The notes beneath the pieces are model-generated. The model was not told the origin of the DNA. It did no database searches and saw nothing but the letters and a program-made list of their open reading frames with translations. The translations under genes and the position numbers were made by a program. From positions 1 through 30,371 of the forward strand of contig JABHUV010000384.1 in NCBI GenBank assembly GCA_018658605.1: a stretch of DNA of 30,371 nt. Reading direction: 5' to 3'. Positions 1-9,447 of this stretch are shown one piece after another (within the stretch, counting starts at the first letter, position 1; the number at the start of each line of letters is the position of its first letter). The stretch comes from Planctomycetaceae bacterium (GTDB lineage Bacteria > Planctomycetota > Planctomycetia > Pirellulales > Pirellulaceae).

Positions 1-384
1 AAAATCGATAAATGTGTTATGGTTACCATCTAGGTCGCTTGCAGACAATTCCCCACGGCGGTCTTGCCAGTTGATATAGGGTGTGACGCATTGCAGATTT
101 TGGTCGACTAATACGACGCCATGTTGTTGCCCAGTGATTCCCATGCCAGAGACTTCAGAGCCGCGGGCGCCAAGTTTTTGAGCGACTTCACGTAGACAGT
201 CGGCAGCACGCTGCAAGATCAATGTTGCATCCCATTCACTACGACCTTGGGGGTCAGTCGAGGGCTTAATAATTTGTGTATTGTTGGCGACGCTGTGACA
301 AGCAATTGTTTGCCCGCTATTGGCATCGATTGCCAAGGCGGTAATGGTGGTTGTGCCAATGTCTAAACCGAGTACTACAGACAT
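1..384 (-). CDS. FGGY-family carbohydrate kinase, N-terminal part (cut by window edge)
   Basis: The minus strand reads open from an ATG at 384 to base 1, giving 128 residues without a stop. The protein begins MSVVLGLDIGTTTITALAID, the phosphate-1 loop of the FGGY sugar-kinase fold (ASKHA ATPases), which transfers ATP phosphate to a sugar or polyol. Around residues 81-90 it has GMGITGQQHGVV, and later INWQDRRG, both typical of the FGGY_N domain. The GQQHG and NWQD wording resembles sedoheptulokinase or xylulokinase more than glycerol kinase, but the substrate cannot be fixed from the N-terminus alone. No strong Shine-Dalgarno precedes the ATG. The gene is divergent from the DUF1553 operon, sharing the 385-523 gap. 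The family call is firm; the substrate is a guess. Confidence 0.85.
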   Translation of the reverse strand, partial: MSVVLGLDIGTTTITALAIDANSGQTIACHSVANNTQIIKPSTDPQGRSEWDATLILQRAADCLREVAQKLGARGSEVSGMGITGQQHGVVLVDQNLQCVTPYINWQDRRGELSASDLDGNHNTFIDF

Positions 385-415
385 GATTGATTTGCTTACA
401 CCGCAAAAGAGCTAT

Positions 416-455
416 TTGTTATAGGCGTGGTTGTTCGCTATTATAGGGGATAGCG
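416..455 (+). promoter_or_regulatory. Candidate sigma70-type promoter with overlapping inverted repeat, upstream of the DUF1553 operon
   Basis: A TTGTTA hexamer at 416-421 is followed after exactly 17 nt by TATTAT at 439-444. That would place the transcription start near 451, about 70 nt before the ATG at 524. The -10 lies inside a perfect 6-bp inverted repeat, CGCTAT at 436-441 and ATAGCG at 450-455. This could be an operator or simply a small hairpin. The call rests on consensus matching only, and planctomycete promoters are poorly defined. Confidence 0.4.
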
Positions 456-523
456 GTAAGCGAAATGCATAGCCTTATGTCGATTTACTGCTCATCCCGA
501 GACCCCTATCAGAGCATTCCCTA

Positions 524-3500
524 ATGCGCATTTTTCAAAAACTCGTTCTGACTGTCGTATTTGGCGCAGCGGTTTGTATTAGTGTTGTTTGTGCAGCCGA
601 CGATGCAGACCTTACCTTTGAAGGTGATATTCGGCCGCTGTTTCGCACATATTGTTTTGATTGTCATGGGGCGACTGAGAAACTATCGGGTGAGCTGGAT
701 TTACGGCTCGTACATTTTATGGAGAAGGGCGGCGATTCAGGCCCAGCGATAGTTAAAGGGGATGCGGCGGGGAGTTATTTGCTGCAACGTGTAAAAGAAG
801 GTGAGATGCCGCCCGGTAATCATCGCGTGCCCGAAGATAAGATTGCTATCTTACAGCAGTGGATACAAGAGGGCGCAAAAACAGTACGCCCAGAACCCGC
901 ATCAATTGGACCAGGCTTGGGTGTCAGCGATGAAGAACGAGCGTATTGGGCCTTTCAAACAATTGTCCGTCCTGCCGTGCCAACGATAAATAATCCAGAT
1001 CGCGTTCGCACGCCAATTGACGCACTGTTACTAACAGCGATGCAACAACATGATTTGCGTTTTGCAGCGGACGCTGATCGTCAAACATTAATCAGGCGGG
1101 CAACGTTAGATTTAACAGGTTTGCCTCCTACGCCCAAACAGATTCAACAGTTCTTAGATGATAAAGATAGTGATGCCTGGGAAAAAGCAATCGATCGTCT
1201 GCTGGCGTCAGAGCATTATGGAGAACGGTGGGGACGACATTGGCTGGATATCGCAGGCTATGCTGATTCGGAGGGATACTCCAACAGTGACCAAGCACGC
1301 ACATGGGCATTTCAATATCGGGATTGGGTAATCAACGCTTTTAACAATGACATGGCGATTGACCAATTTATCGTTTGGCAGTTGGCCGGCGATGAACTGG
1401 TTACCCCGCCCTATTCGAATATGACTAATGACGAAATCGCACGCCTAACAGCAACCGGTTTTCTGCGAATGGTCGCAGATGGTACCGGACAAGAGAATAA
1501 AGACGTTGTTCGCAATCAAGTTGTTACCGACACGATCAAAATGGTGTCGACTTCTCTATTGGGCTTGTCGGTCGGTTGTGCCCAGTGTCATGACCATCGT
1601 TATGACCCAATTTCCCAAGAGGATTACTATCGCATTCGCGCTGTGTTTGAACCTGCCTTGGATCCGAAGCAGTGGCACGTGCCCAGTGGACGCGCCATAT
1701 CGTTGTATACCGATGAGGATCATGCTAAAGCTGCCGAAATTGAAAAGCAGGCGGCCGTGAAAGTAAAAAAACGTAGTGAGAAGCAAAGCGAGTTTATGGC
1801 GGAAGTGTTAAAGCTGGAACTGGACAAAGTTGAAGAATCAAAGCGTGCTCTTTTAAAGGAAGCCCATGGTTTAGCTGCTGATAAACGCACTGCAGAGCAT
1901 AAGAAAGCGTTAGCCGATAATCCAAATATTGCTAAGTTAAGTCCGGGGGTATTGTACCAATACAATCAAGACCACGCCGACAAGCTCAAGGAAATGGACG
2001 CTGACATCGCGAAGATTCGAGCGGCAAAGCCGGAGCACAAATATGTTCGAGCCATCACAGAAAAACAACAAAGAATAAATCCGACATTGTTGTTTTATCG
2101 CGGCGATTATCGCCAACCGCAACACGAAGTTAAGCCGGGCGGCTTGACGGTAGCGGCCGCACCAGACAGCCCGTTGGAGATTGCGGATAACGATCCGAGC
2201 TTGCCCTCGTCGGGACGGCGGTTAGCCTATGCACGGTACTTAACGAGTGGCCGGCATCCATTGGTTGCGCGTGTCCTTGTCAATCGATTTTGGATGTTAC
2301 ATTTTGGCAAAGGCTTGGTCTCGACGACAGGCGAATTTGGGAAACTAGGTACGACCCCAAGTAACCCCGAACTGTTAGATTGGTTGGCAGATGAATTTAT
2401 GTCCAAGGGTTGGAGCCTCAAGCACCTGCACCGTAAGATCATGACGTCAACCGTCTATCGTCAACAAGCTCGGCGTACGCCGAAGGCCGATGGCGTGGAT
2501 AGCTCCAACCAATTGTATTCCCATTTTCCTGTTCATCGCCTAGAAGCCGAGACGATTCGCGACTCAATTCTTGCTGTCAGTGGTCGGCTAGATAAAACAC
2601 AATTTGGTCGTGCGGTGGATGTTAGCGCGGACACCGCGGGTCAGATCGTAATTACCGGGGAATCGCAACGGCGTAGTATCTATGTGCAGGTACGACGCAC
2701 ACAACCAGTCGCTATCCTGAAGTCCTTCGACGCACCGGATATGGAAGTCAACTGTACTGATCGCTCACACTCGACAGTCGCAACTCAATCTTTGATGCTG
2801 ATGAATAGTGAATTCATCTTAGGATTTTCAAAAGCGTTCGCCGAACGATTGAACAAAGAAGCCGCTCAGCAAATACCGTTGGAAGAGGTGGCCGCCGTTA
2901 CGTTTCGAACTGAGGAAAACGATCTTGTCAATTTGAATCCCTGGCGGTACGGATACGGGGGGATTGATGAGGCCCAGGGCGATCAAATCGCAAAGGTTGC
3001 CTTTACAAACTTCCCCTATTTTGGAAAAGGGCGGTGGAGCGGTAGTGAAATGCTGCCGGACAAAGTTACGTCGTTTTCCTTTATAACCGCCGCCGGGGGT
3101 CATGCAGCTTTGCCCAAGCTCCATCCGATACGTCGCTGGGTATCGCCTGTTCAAGGACAACTACAAATTAAAGGGACGTTGAGCCACGGAACTGATAATG
3201 GAGACGGGATCCGCTTATCCATGCTTAGCAGTCGTCGTGGACTTCTAGGTAGATGGGTCGCTTATAATTCATCACAGGCGTATGAACTGACGGTGGAAGT
3301 GGAAGTTGGGGATATTATTGACGCAGTCGTTGATGCACAAGCATCACATACCTCCGATAGTTTTTCCAATCGATATGAGATTTCGATTGTCGGTCAAGAC
3401 GAAGACAATCGTTCATGGGAATCGACAACGGATTTTCAAGGACCCTCGGAGCCAAATGTATATGAACAAAAGGCCACGGTTAGCCAACAGGTGGCTTATG

Positions 3501-3679
3501 GATGGCTGTTAGCCTATGGACGCCGGGCGACCGAGGAGGAATTACAGGTGTCGATCGATTTTATTCGCGAACAATTAAGTTTATTACGCATGCAAGGTCA
3601 TAAGACTCCCCTAGCCCAGGCAATGACAAATTATTGTCAGGCCTTATTGGGATCCAATCAGTTTTTATATATCGAGTAA
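524..3679 (+). CDS. PSCyt1/DUF1549/DUF1553 exported cytochrome-like protein
   Basis: This 1051-residue protein has a Sec signal peptide (about residues 1-25, ending VVCA). A planctomycete cytochrome-c-like domain (PSCyt1) follows, with CFDCH at 44-48 and the MPP motif at 95-97. DUF1549 spans about 163-370 (GERWGRHWLD near 233) and ends in a second CAQCH at 352-356. A charged, Lys/Glu-rich helical linker covers about 400-520. DUF1553 runs from about 563 (RHPLVARVLVNRFW) to the C-terminus. It is interrupted at about 800-985 by a beta-rich insert holding RRWVSP, NGDGIRLSMLSSR and VGDIIDAVVD. Members of this family are abundant in planctomycetes and usually sit beside a DUF1501 gene; their biochemical role is not established. 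Two CxxCH motifs suggest heme or redox function, but this is inference. It is first in an operon, with the DUF1501 ATG 3 nt after its stop. Confidence 0.93.
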   Translation: MRIFQKLVLTVVFGAAVCISVVCAADDADLTFEGDIRPLFRTYCFDCHGATEKLSGELDLRLVHFMEKGGDSGPAIVKGDAAGSYLLQRVKEGEMPPGNHRVPEDKIAILQQWIQEGAKTVRPEPASIGPGLGVSDEERAYWAFQTIVRPAVPTINNPDRVRTPIDALLLTAMQQHDLRFAADADRQTLIRRATLDLTGLPPTPKQIQQFLDDKDSDAWEKAIDRLLASEHYGERWGRHWLDIAGYADSEGYSNSDQARTWAFQYRDWVINAFNNDMAIDQFIVWQLAGDELVTPPYSNMTNDEIARLTATGFLRMVADGTGQENKDVVRNQVVTDTIKMVSTSLLGLSVGCAQCHDHRYDPISQEDYYRIRAVFEPALDPKQWHVPSGRAISLYTDEDHAKAAEIEKQAAVKVKKRSEKQSEFMAEVLKLELDKVEESKRALLKEAHGLAADKRTAEHKKALADNPNIAKLSPGVLYQYNQDHADKLKEMDADIAKIRAAKPEHKYVRAITEKQQRINPTLLFYRGDYRQPQHEVKPGGLTVAAAPDSPLEIADNDPSLPSSGRRLAYARYLTSGRHPLVARVLVNRFWMLHFGKGLVSTTGEFGKLGTTPSNPELLDWLADEFMSKGWSLKHLHRKIMTSTVYRQQARRTPKADGVDSSNQLYSHFPVHRLEAETIRDSILAVSGRLDKTQFGRAVDVSADTAGQIVITGESQRRSIYVQVRRTQPVAILKSFDAPDMEVNCTDRSHSTVATQSLMLMNSEFILGFSKAFAERLNKEAAQQIPLEEVAAVTFRTEENDLVNLNPWRYGYGGIDEAQGDQIAKVAFTNFPYFGKGRWSGSEMLPDKVTSFSFITAAGGHAALPKLHPIRRWVSPVQGQLQIKGTLSHGTDNGDGIRLSMLSSRRGLLGRWVAYNSSQAYELTVEVEVGDIIDAVVDAQASHTSDSFSNRYEISIVGQDEDNRSWESTTDFQGPSEPNVYEQKATVSQQVAYGWLLAYGRRATEEELQVSIDFIREQLSLLRMQGHKTPLAQAMTNYCQALLGSNQFLYIE

Positions 3680-3682
3680 AAA

Positions 3683-5131
3683 ATGTTGTCCTCCGAAAAA
3701 AACGTGGAAGTAAATCGGCGTCATTTTCTGTCGGAAAATGCGATGGGCGTGGGCATGGTAGCGCTGGCAACGTTGCTAGGCGAAGAGAATTTGCTGGCCG
3801 TACCCAAGAATGTACAACAGGTGCCTGTCACTTTTGATATGCGGCCCCGCAAGCCGCATGGGCTTCCAACAGCCAAAGCGATGATTTCGTTGTTTCAGCA
3901 TGGCGGTCCCGCCCATATGGACCTCATGGATCCTAAACCGGAATTGACGCGGTTGGATGGGAAAACTTATGACGGCGATGTTGGCTTCAGCTTTATTAAA
4001 CGCGCGACAAAGACGCTGAAGGGTTCCAGTTTTAAATTCAGTAAACAGGGTGAATGCGGCACAGAGATTTCCGAGTTGTTGCCGGGTTTGGGTTCTATCG
4101 TGGATGATGTTTGTGTGATTCGCTCAATGCACACGGGTCATAATGGCCATGAGGTTTCAATCCGCTACATGAATGCTGGAATTGCTGGCGTTACCGGGCG
4201 ACCATCGCTGGGCAGTTGGATCACCTATGGATTGGGCTCGGTCTCACAGGACTTACCCGCTTATATGGTACTTACCGATCCGGCGGGCACGCCGGTGGAT
4301 GGCACACATAATTGGTCCAATGGCTGGATGCCATCTTTATTTCAGGGAACGGTTTTGCGACCTAAAGAACCGCGAATCCTTAATCTGGCGGCGCCGGCAC
4401 ATTTACGAGGAACCGTCCAAGCTTCCAATCTCTCGTTTCTCAATAGAATTAATCGGCGGCATTTGGACAAACATCCCGGTGAACATGATTTGGAGGCGAG
4501 GATTGCCAGTTATGAACTGGCGGCGCGGATGCAGGATTCGGCCCGCGAAGCTCTCGATATTTCTCAGGAAACCAAAGCGACACAACAATTATATGGAATT
4601 GATCAAGAGGCCACGCGGGATTATGGTACGCGCTGTCTGATCGCTAGACGGATGGTGGAACGTGGCGTGCGGTTTGTGCAACTGTTTCATTCAGGTCAGC
4701 CATGGGATAACCATACGAATTTGATTAGTACACTCCCCAGTGCTTGTCGTAAGACGGATGTTCCCTCGTCAGGATTGGTTAAAGACCTTAAGCAGCGGGG
4801 GATGCTGGATGAGGTGCTTGTGCATTGGGGGGGTGAAATTGGAAGACTACCCGTCGTCGAAGGGGATCCGATGACGGGCGGCCGTGATCATAATGGCCAG
4901 GGCTTTAGTACGTGGCTTGCCGGAGGTGGAATTCAAGGTGGCATGACCTACGGAAACACAGATGATGTTGGGCATCGGGCTGTGGAAAATATAGTAACCC
5001 CCAATGACTATCAAGCCACGCTGTTGCATCTCTTTGGACTCAATCATCATGACCTCTATTATTTACATAACGGCCAGGAACAAAAACTAGTCGTGTCTGA
5101 AGCCCGAATTGTTAATGAAATAATTGCCTGA
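3683..5131 (+). CDS. DUF1501 domain-containing exported protein
   Basis: This 482-residue protein starts 3 nt after the DUF1553 stop. The N-terminus has a twin-arginine-like signal, NRRHFLSE with R12-R13, followed by a hydrophobic stretch MGVGMVALATLL, so Tat export is likely. The body matches the DUF1501 family, which belongs to the alkaline phosphatase/sulfatase-like superfamily. Visible landmarks are FQHGGPAHMDLMDPKP near 71-86, the HTGHNGHE stretch, RFVQLFHSGQPWDNH, and GGRDHNGQGFSTWLAGGG towards the C-terminus. DUF1501 and DUF1553 genes are typically paired in planctomycetes, and the two products are presumed to act together outside the cytoplasm. The reaction is unknown. Its stop overlaps the next ATG by one base (TGATG), implying translational coupling. 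Confidence 0.93.
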   Translation: MLSSEKNVEVNRRHFLSENAMGVGMVALATLLGEENLLAVPKNVQQVPVTFDMRPRKPHGLPTAKAMISLFQHGGPAHMDLMDPKPELTRLDGKTYDGDVGFSFIKRATKTLKGSSFKFSKQGECGTEISELLPGLGSIVDDVCVIRSMHTGHNGHEVSIRYMNAGIAGVTGRPSLGSWITYGLGSVSQDLPAYMVLTDPAGTPVDGTHNWSNGWMPSLFQGTVLRPKEPRILNLAAPAHLRGTVQASNLSFLNRINRRHLDKHPGEHDLEARIASYELAARMQDSAREALDISQETKATQQLYGIDQEATRDYGTRCLIARRMVERGVRFVQLFHSGQPWDNHTNLISTLPSACRKTDVPSSGLVKDLKQRGMLDEVLVHWGGEIGRLPVVEGDPMTGGRDHNGQGFSTWLAGGGIQGGMTYGNTDDVGHRAVENIVTPNDYQATLLHLFGLNHHDLYYLHNGQEQKLVVSEARIVNEIIA

Positions 5132-6339
5132 TGAATTATCTGCAAATCCTGTGCGCCGCTTTACTGACACTTGCGACTAGCGTTGTCGCTGAGGAACTGC
5201 CTGATGTTTCTGATGATCATTATCACCTGCGGGGTTCGTTGACCAATAGTAAGTTTGTGTTTGAGTCTACTAAGCGGGGACATGTCGGCTTTATCGGCGG
5301 CAGCATTACCGAAATGAACGGCTATCGGCCGTTGATGAGCGCGTATTTGCAGCAGCAATTTCCTGCAACACAATTCACTTTTACCAATGCCGGCATTGCC
5401 TCAACATGTTCGATGACCGGCGCATACCGAATACAGCGGGACGTCCTGTCAAAAGGCCCGGTGGACCTGCTATTTATTGAATTTGCTGTAAATGATGATC
5501 AAGACGCGGGATTTGATTTTGCGCATGCCGTACGTGGTATGGAAGGGATGGTTGCTAATGTGCGCCGACATAATCCGCAGGCAGATATTATTGTGACGCA
5601 TTTTGCCAATCCAGCGATGATGGACCGACTTCGTAAAGGTGAGATGCCAGTATCCATGGCGGCACATAATGCGGTTTGCAAACATCATCGCATTTCTACG
5701 AATGATCTTTGTAGTGAAATTACCCAGTTAATTGATACAAAAAAAACAACTTGGGCGTTGTATGGCGGAGTACATCCGAAACCTTACGGGAATGCGATTT
5801 GTCAATCGATGCTGGTCAAACTACTGCAGCAGGGGTGGAAAAATCCAGTGACTAGTGTCACGCCCCATTTTCAGGCGGTGTCTTTGTTCGACGCTAAGAG
5901 CTATGTGGACGGACATTTTGTCAGTCCTCAAAAAGCTCAGCGGGGAACGGATTGGCAGTTTTCGGAACCAGCATGGAAAGAGATCAAAGGAAGTTTTCGC
6001 CAACGATTTGGCGGCGCACCGCTGCTTCACAGTCAAATACTAGGGAGCGAATTTAGTATTACATTTCAGGGTACGTTTATGGGAGCGTTTGTTCTAGCAG
6101 GCCCTGATGCTGGGGCGGTGGAAGTACGAGTGGATGGTGGTTCATGGCGAACGGTTAATCTTTACCACCGTCATAGCCGCGGCCTCCATTACCCACGAAC
6201 TGTTGTGTTTGCCGAAGACCTGAAGGCGGGCTCGCATGTTTTGACAGTCCGAATTAGCAAGGCCACCGATGCGCAAAGCCAGGGGCGGGCAATACGGATT
6301 ATGGAATTTGCTGTCAATGGTCCTCAAACAAAAGACTAA
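5131..6339 (+). CDS. SGNH/GDSL-type hydrolase, exported
   Basis: This 402-residue protein has an N-terminal signal peptide (about 1-20, ending SVVAEE). The SGNH fold is indicated by block I IGGSIT (Ser58), block II NAGIAS (86-91), block III EFAVND (N121-D122) and block V GGVHPKPYGN (His215). In the usual block V the acid sits three residues before the His (DxxH); here that place is Gly212, so the triad may use another acid. Residues about 285-400 form a separate beta-rich domain (GTFMGAFVLAGPDAG, VRVDGG), resembling the companion domains of carbohydrate esterases. SGNH enzymes commonly remove acyl groups from polysaccharides, so a deacylase role on a glycan is plausible but unproven. It is last in the operon, and its stop overlaps the stop of the convergent PhoD gene. 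Confidence 0.85.
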   Translation: MNYLQILCAALLTLATSVVAEELPDVSDDHYHLRGSLTNSKFVFESTKRGHVGFIGGSITEMNGYRPLMSAYLQQQFPATQFTFTNAGIASTCSMTGAYRIQRDVLSKGPVDLLFIEFAVNDDQDAGFDFAHAVRGMEGMVANVRRHNPQADIIVTHFANPAMMDRLRKGEMPVSMAAHNAVCKHHRISTNDLCSEITQLIDTKKTTWALYGGVHPKPYGNAICQSMLVKLLQQGWKNPVTSVTPHFQAVSLFDAKSYVDGHFVSPQKAQRGTDWQFSEPAWKEIKGSFRQRFGGAPLLHSQILGSEFSITFQGTFMGAFVLAGPDAGAVEVRVDGGSWRTVNLYHRHSRGLHYPRTVVFAEDLKAGSHVLTVRISKATDAQSQGRAIRIMEFAVNGPQTKD

Positions 6340-9300
6340 GGGATGAGAGTCACCGCAATTGTTCCATTGGCACCCGTGGTCGCTTTGATATTTTTAAATG
6401 ATTGAGTCCAGCCTTTGTCCGGCTCACTGACAATGATAGTATATGTTCCCTCAGCAAAGACTTTAGGACTGAATTGTCGACCGTTGATGCGAATTGTGTA
6501 AACAACGTTGGTTGTTTTGTCATTAGCGACTTGGATGACCGGGTTATCGATATCCGTTTCAATTGTCGGTAAGAACGCGACAGCTTTACGTAGATAATTA
6601 TCGGTCTGGCTAATTGTCTTAGGCCATCCAGGATAGGGCCGCGCTGCAGGATCAGTTGGGTCAGCGAATCGTGGCCAACACTCCATTTTTATTGTCCGTT
6701 TGCTTTTATCCATGATGACGATTCCGTATCCAGGCATGCCGTTATGCAGCGCCTTGGGTTCGCGACCCATGTCCGGTCCCGGGTTAGTTGCCGCATACAC
6801 AGTTACTCGATTGCCAAAGCCATCGAAATGCTCGCCTTGCCACGTCGGTGCACTAACGGGGCGATTTGCTCCAGCAACTTTGGGTTGCCACATACGCGGA
6901 TAAAAATTTGCGATAGAGGGCACACAAAAAGACCAAATGGAATTGTTATGTTCTTCCACTCCGTGATGTACGATGGTGGCTAAATGTTGATCTCCCGCTA
7001 GGTGGAATGCGAATCCTTTTCGTAAAGCACTAATTGCCTTATTGCGGCCCGTTTGTGGCCAACCATTGGAATCTAGATCGGCGATCAAATACTGCAAACC
7101 CCCACCATGATGTGTAGCCATATTAGCGAAGATCGTCTGAGACAGCGCCATTTTCATATCGGCTCCCTTCCAGTCGCCGGTCCAGTCCTCCAGAAATGTA
7201 AGCTGTCGATCGCCCAATAGTTTTAAGCCGGGAACGTCAGCTTTCAAGACATCAAACTCGGGATTGTTAATATGGTCGGGTCGAGCCGTACCGGTTGGAG
7301 GCAGGCGACCGGCACAACCAGATTTGAACTTGCGATCTTCAAGGATAGCAAAGCTAATGCGACCATAGGTCATGCTGGTATAGTAAACGCCAATGCCCTG
7401 ATCGATTTTGGTAGGGTCGTAAGCATCAGGTAAATGACTAGTTTGAGTGCGGTCGACCATCTTCACAAACTCGGCTGGGTGCACATAGCCACCAAAGTGA
7501 TCTCGGACTGCCTTGCGTCCACCTTCACCCCACACATTGCCTTGAAAGACATCGTGGTCATCAGGGATCGTCACGGTGGGAATGTCACGAGTGAGGTCAC
7601 GGTATGCCCAAGACCAGAGATACCATTTGTAGAGATAATCTAACAGGATATTTTGAGTATCTGGAAAAGTTGGGCTGCGACCTTCGTACAGTTGATCCCC
7701 CGAGAAAAATAACACATCGGGCTTGTGTGCTGTGACGTGGTCGGAGACTTCTTGATGAGGGAACCACATGCCGTTTCGCCAGTCGAACGGTTGGCGTCCG
7801 ATACCGTGCGAGACATTGTGGTTACCCGTAAAGCCAGCGACGACGATTTGTTGTTTATCGACCGGATCTCGACGGATTATGCCCGTGAACACCGTGGTTT
7901 GTAACTGACCACTGCGATCGTAGGTTTCATAAACCACTCGATAGGGTGTCGTTTTATTCGATTCCCATTTATCAATTGCAAACGGAGCGGTATACCCAGG
8001 AACAATGATCGTAGTTGTTGCAATACGAATCCATTGGTCATCTCGTTGGATTTCTAAATGCGCTTCTTGAACGTCGTCTGCACCGATTGGTGCCAATTGT
8101 GCTGTTAATTTTAATCGGTTACGACTTATTGTATGTTGAGCTCCGATTACGGGGCCTAAGCGTCGCTGTGAAAATGTAGATATTTTATTTCCCTGCAATT
8201 GCCAATCTTGAAACCAAAATCGACATCCAGGATGTGTATCGGAGGCTTGACCAGGGTGTGATACAAGTGCCACGTTTCCAATAAGACGAGCGGGCTCTGT
8301 TTTATAAGAGAGACTCTGCACAACGTCACCACTGGCAATATTGATTAAATCGAGTGTGAGTGTTGCCTGATTTTCCTCTGGACGAACGAACCCGTATAGT
8401 CGCAAACGGTGTCCGGCCAAGGTATCTACGACAGGGGGAATGGGTTTGACAACCGCCCCCTGTTGTCCCAAGGCGTAGAATTCAGCCATCACCGTGCTGG
8501 GGCGCTCCAAATGCGATGAAAGAGCGACGAGTTTCAAAAATCGGGCTTTGACGGTTTCGCAGGATACTTGCTGGAGTTCTCCGCCTTCAGGTAGCGAACC
8601 CGAGGCAACGGGTTCGCCCCAAGTTTCACCGTCAGCACTAATATAAAATGCGTATTTTAGGATACGTCCCGTGACATTGCTCTTTCGAGGCTGGTAGGCA
8701 AAGCCATTAATCACATTAGTTTGACCCATATCGATCGTAACATGATGAGGGTGTTTAGGCTTGGCTGTTTTCCATTGTGTGTGCCAGATTGTATTGTCAT
8801 TCCCGTCGAGGATATTAGTGGCTGGTGATCCGGTTTCAATACTATCAACATCAATGATCTTCCACTTGTCGCGGTTTAATGTGCCGCTGGGGACGTCGGC
8901 GGCATACTGTAGGGATCCGAGCTGTTCGAAATCTTGGATGATCAGAGAGCCGTTGGGGCGTACACCTGCAAGTATCCCCGCTCCAGGACCACGGTACTGG
9001 TGGACGATTGCTGCTGCTCGGTAGTCCATGGAATCACCGCCCACACCAATTAAAAAGCCAGCTAATCCATGCGGGTTTGTGACCGCTTGATTTTCATTGG
9101 CTAGGCCCAGAGTTATATCTAGTTGAAATCGTCCCGCTTGGTCGTTTAATCGATGTGTCAGGGTATGCAAGGTGCGCACGCCGAGTCGAGATTGGTCGGC
9201 GATACATTCCAAGCGGCCATCACGCACGGCCCAATCTTGTAAACGGTTTGCCCAAAAGTCAGAACCTGCCCAAGTTCGTGAGTGTGTGGCAGACCAGTTG

Positions 9301-9374
9301 TATGTGTGGTCAGTAGCTGCAGCGGATAAACATAATGCAGTCACAAAACAAGCGGCGATGGTAGATAATTTCAT
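6336..9374 (-). CDS. PhoD-family metallophosphatase with F5/8 type C (discoidin) domain
   Basis: The product is about 1012 residues. I place the start at the ATG at 9374 because it opens a clean signal peptide (MKLSTIAACFVTALCLSAAA). The frame stays open upstream to 9431, but that adds a polar leader. A concanavalin/LamG-like region comes first. A discoidin-type module follows at about 180-305 (NILDGNDNTIWHT, VTIDMGQ, ADGETWG, KARFLKLVALS). A beta region leads to the PhoD-like domain from about 530: FFSGDQLYEG (GDQ near 559-561), TIPDDHDVFQGNVWG (near 604) and FHLAGDQHLATIVHHG (near 793), the Asp/His metal-ligand pattern. PhoD enzymes hydrolyse phosphodiesters or monoesters outside the cytoplasm. 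The discoidin module suggests binding to a sugar or envelope polymer. The substrate is unknown. Confidence 0.87.
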   Translation of the reverse strand: MKLSTIAACFVTALCLSAAATDHTYNWSATHSRTWAGSDFWANRLQDWAVRDGRLECIADQSRLGVRTLHTLTHRLNDQAGRFQLDITLGLANENQAVTNPHGLAGFLIGVGGDSMDYRAAAIVHQYRGPGAGILAGVRPNGSLIIQDFEQLGSLQYAADVPSGTLNRDKWKIIDVDSIETGSPATNILDGNDNTIWHTQWKTAKPKHPHHVTIDMGQTNVINGFAYQPRKSNVTGRILKYAFYISADGETWGEPVASGSLPEGGELQQVSCETVKARFLKLVALSSHLERPSTVMAEFYALGQQGAVVKPIPPVVDTLAGHRLRLYGFVRPEENQATLTLDLINIASGDVVQSLSYKTEPARLIGNVALVSHPGQASDTHPGCRFWFQDWQLQGNKISTFSQRRLGPVIGAQHTISRNRLKLTAQLAPIGADDVQEAHLEIQRDDQWIRIATTTIIVPGYTAPFAIDKWESNKTTPYRVVYETYDRSGQLQTTVFTGIIRRDPVDKQQIVVAGFTGNHNVSHGIGRQPFDWRNGMWFPHQEVSDHVTAHKPDVLFFSGDQLYEGRSPTFPDTQNILLDYLYKWYLWSWAYRDLTRDIPTVTIPDDHDVFQGNVWGEGGRKAVRDHFGGYVHPAEFVKMVDRTQTSHLPDAYDPTKIDQGIGVYYTSMTYGRISFAILEDRKFKSGCAGRLPPTGTARPDHINNPEFDVLKADVPGLKLLGDRQLTFLEDWTGDWKGADMKMALSQTIFANMATHHGGGLQYLIADLDSNGWPQTGRNKAISALRKGFAFHLAGDQHLATIVHHGVEEHNNSIWSFCVPSIANFYPRMWQPKVAGANRPVSAPTWQGEHFDGFGNRVTVYAATNPGPDMGREPKALHNGMPGYGIVIMDKSKRTIKMECWPRFADPTDPAARPYPGWPKTISQTDNYLRKAVAFLPTIETDIDNPVIQVANDKTTNVVYTIRINGRQFSPKVFAEGTYTIIVSEPDKGWTQSFKNIKATTGANGTIAVTLIP

Positions 9375-9447
9375 CTTGGTCAAACGTTCCTGTGAAAAGC
9401 GAAACATAGAAAGAGTGGAAATGTCAAACACGTTATCGTGGGATGCC

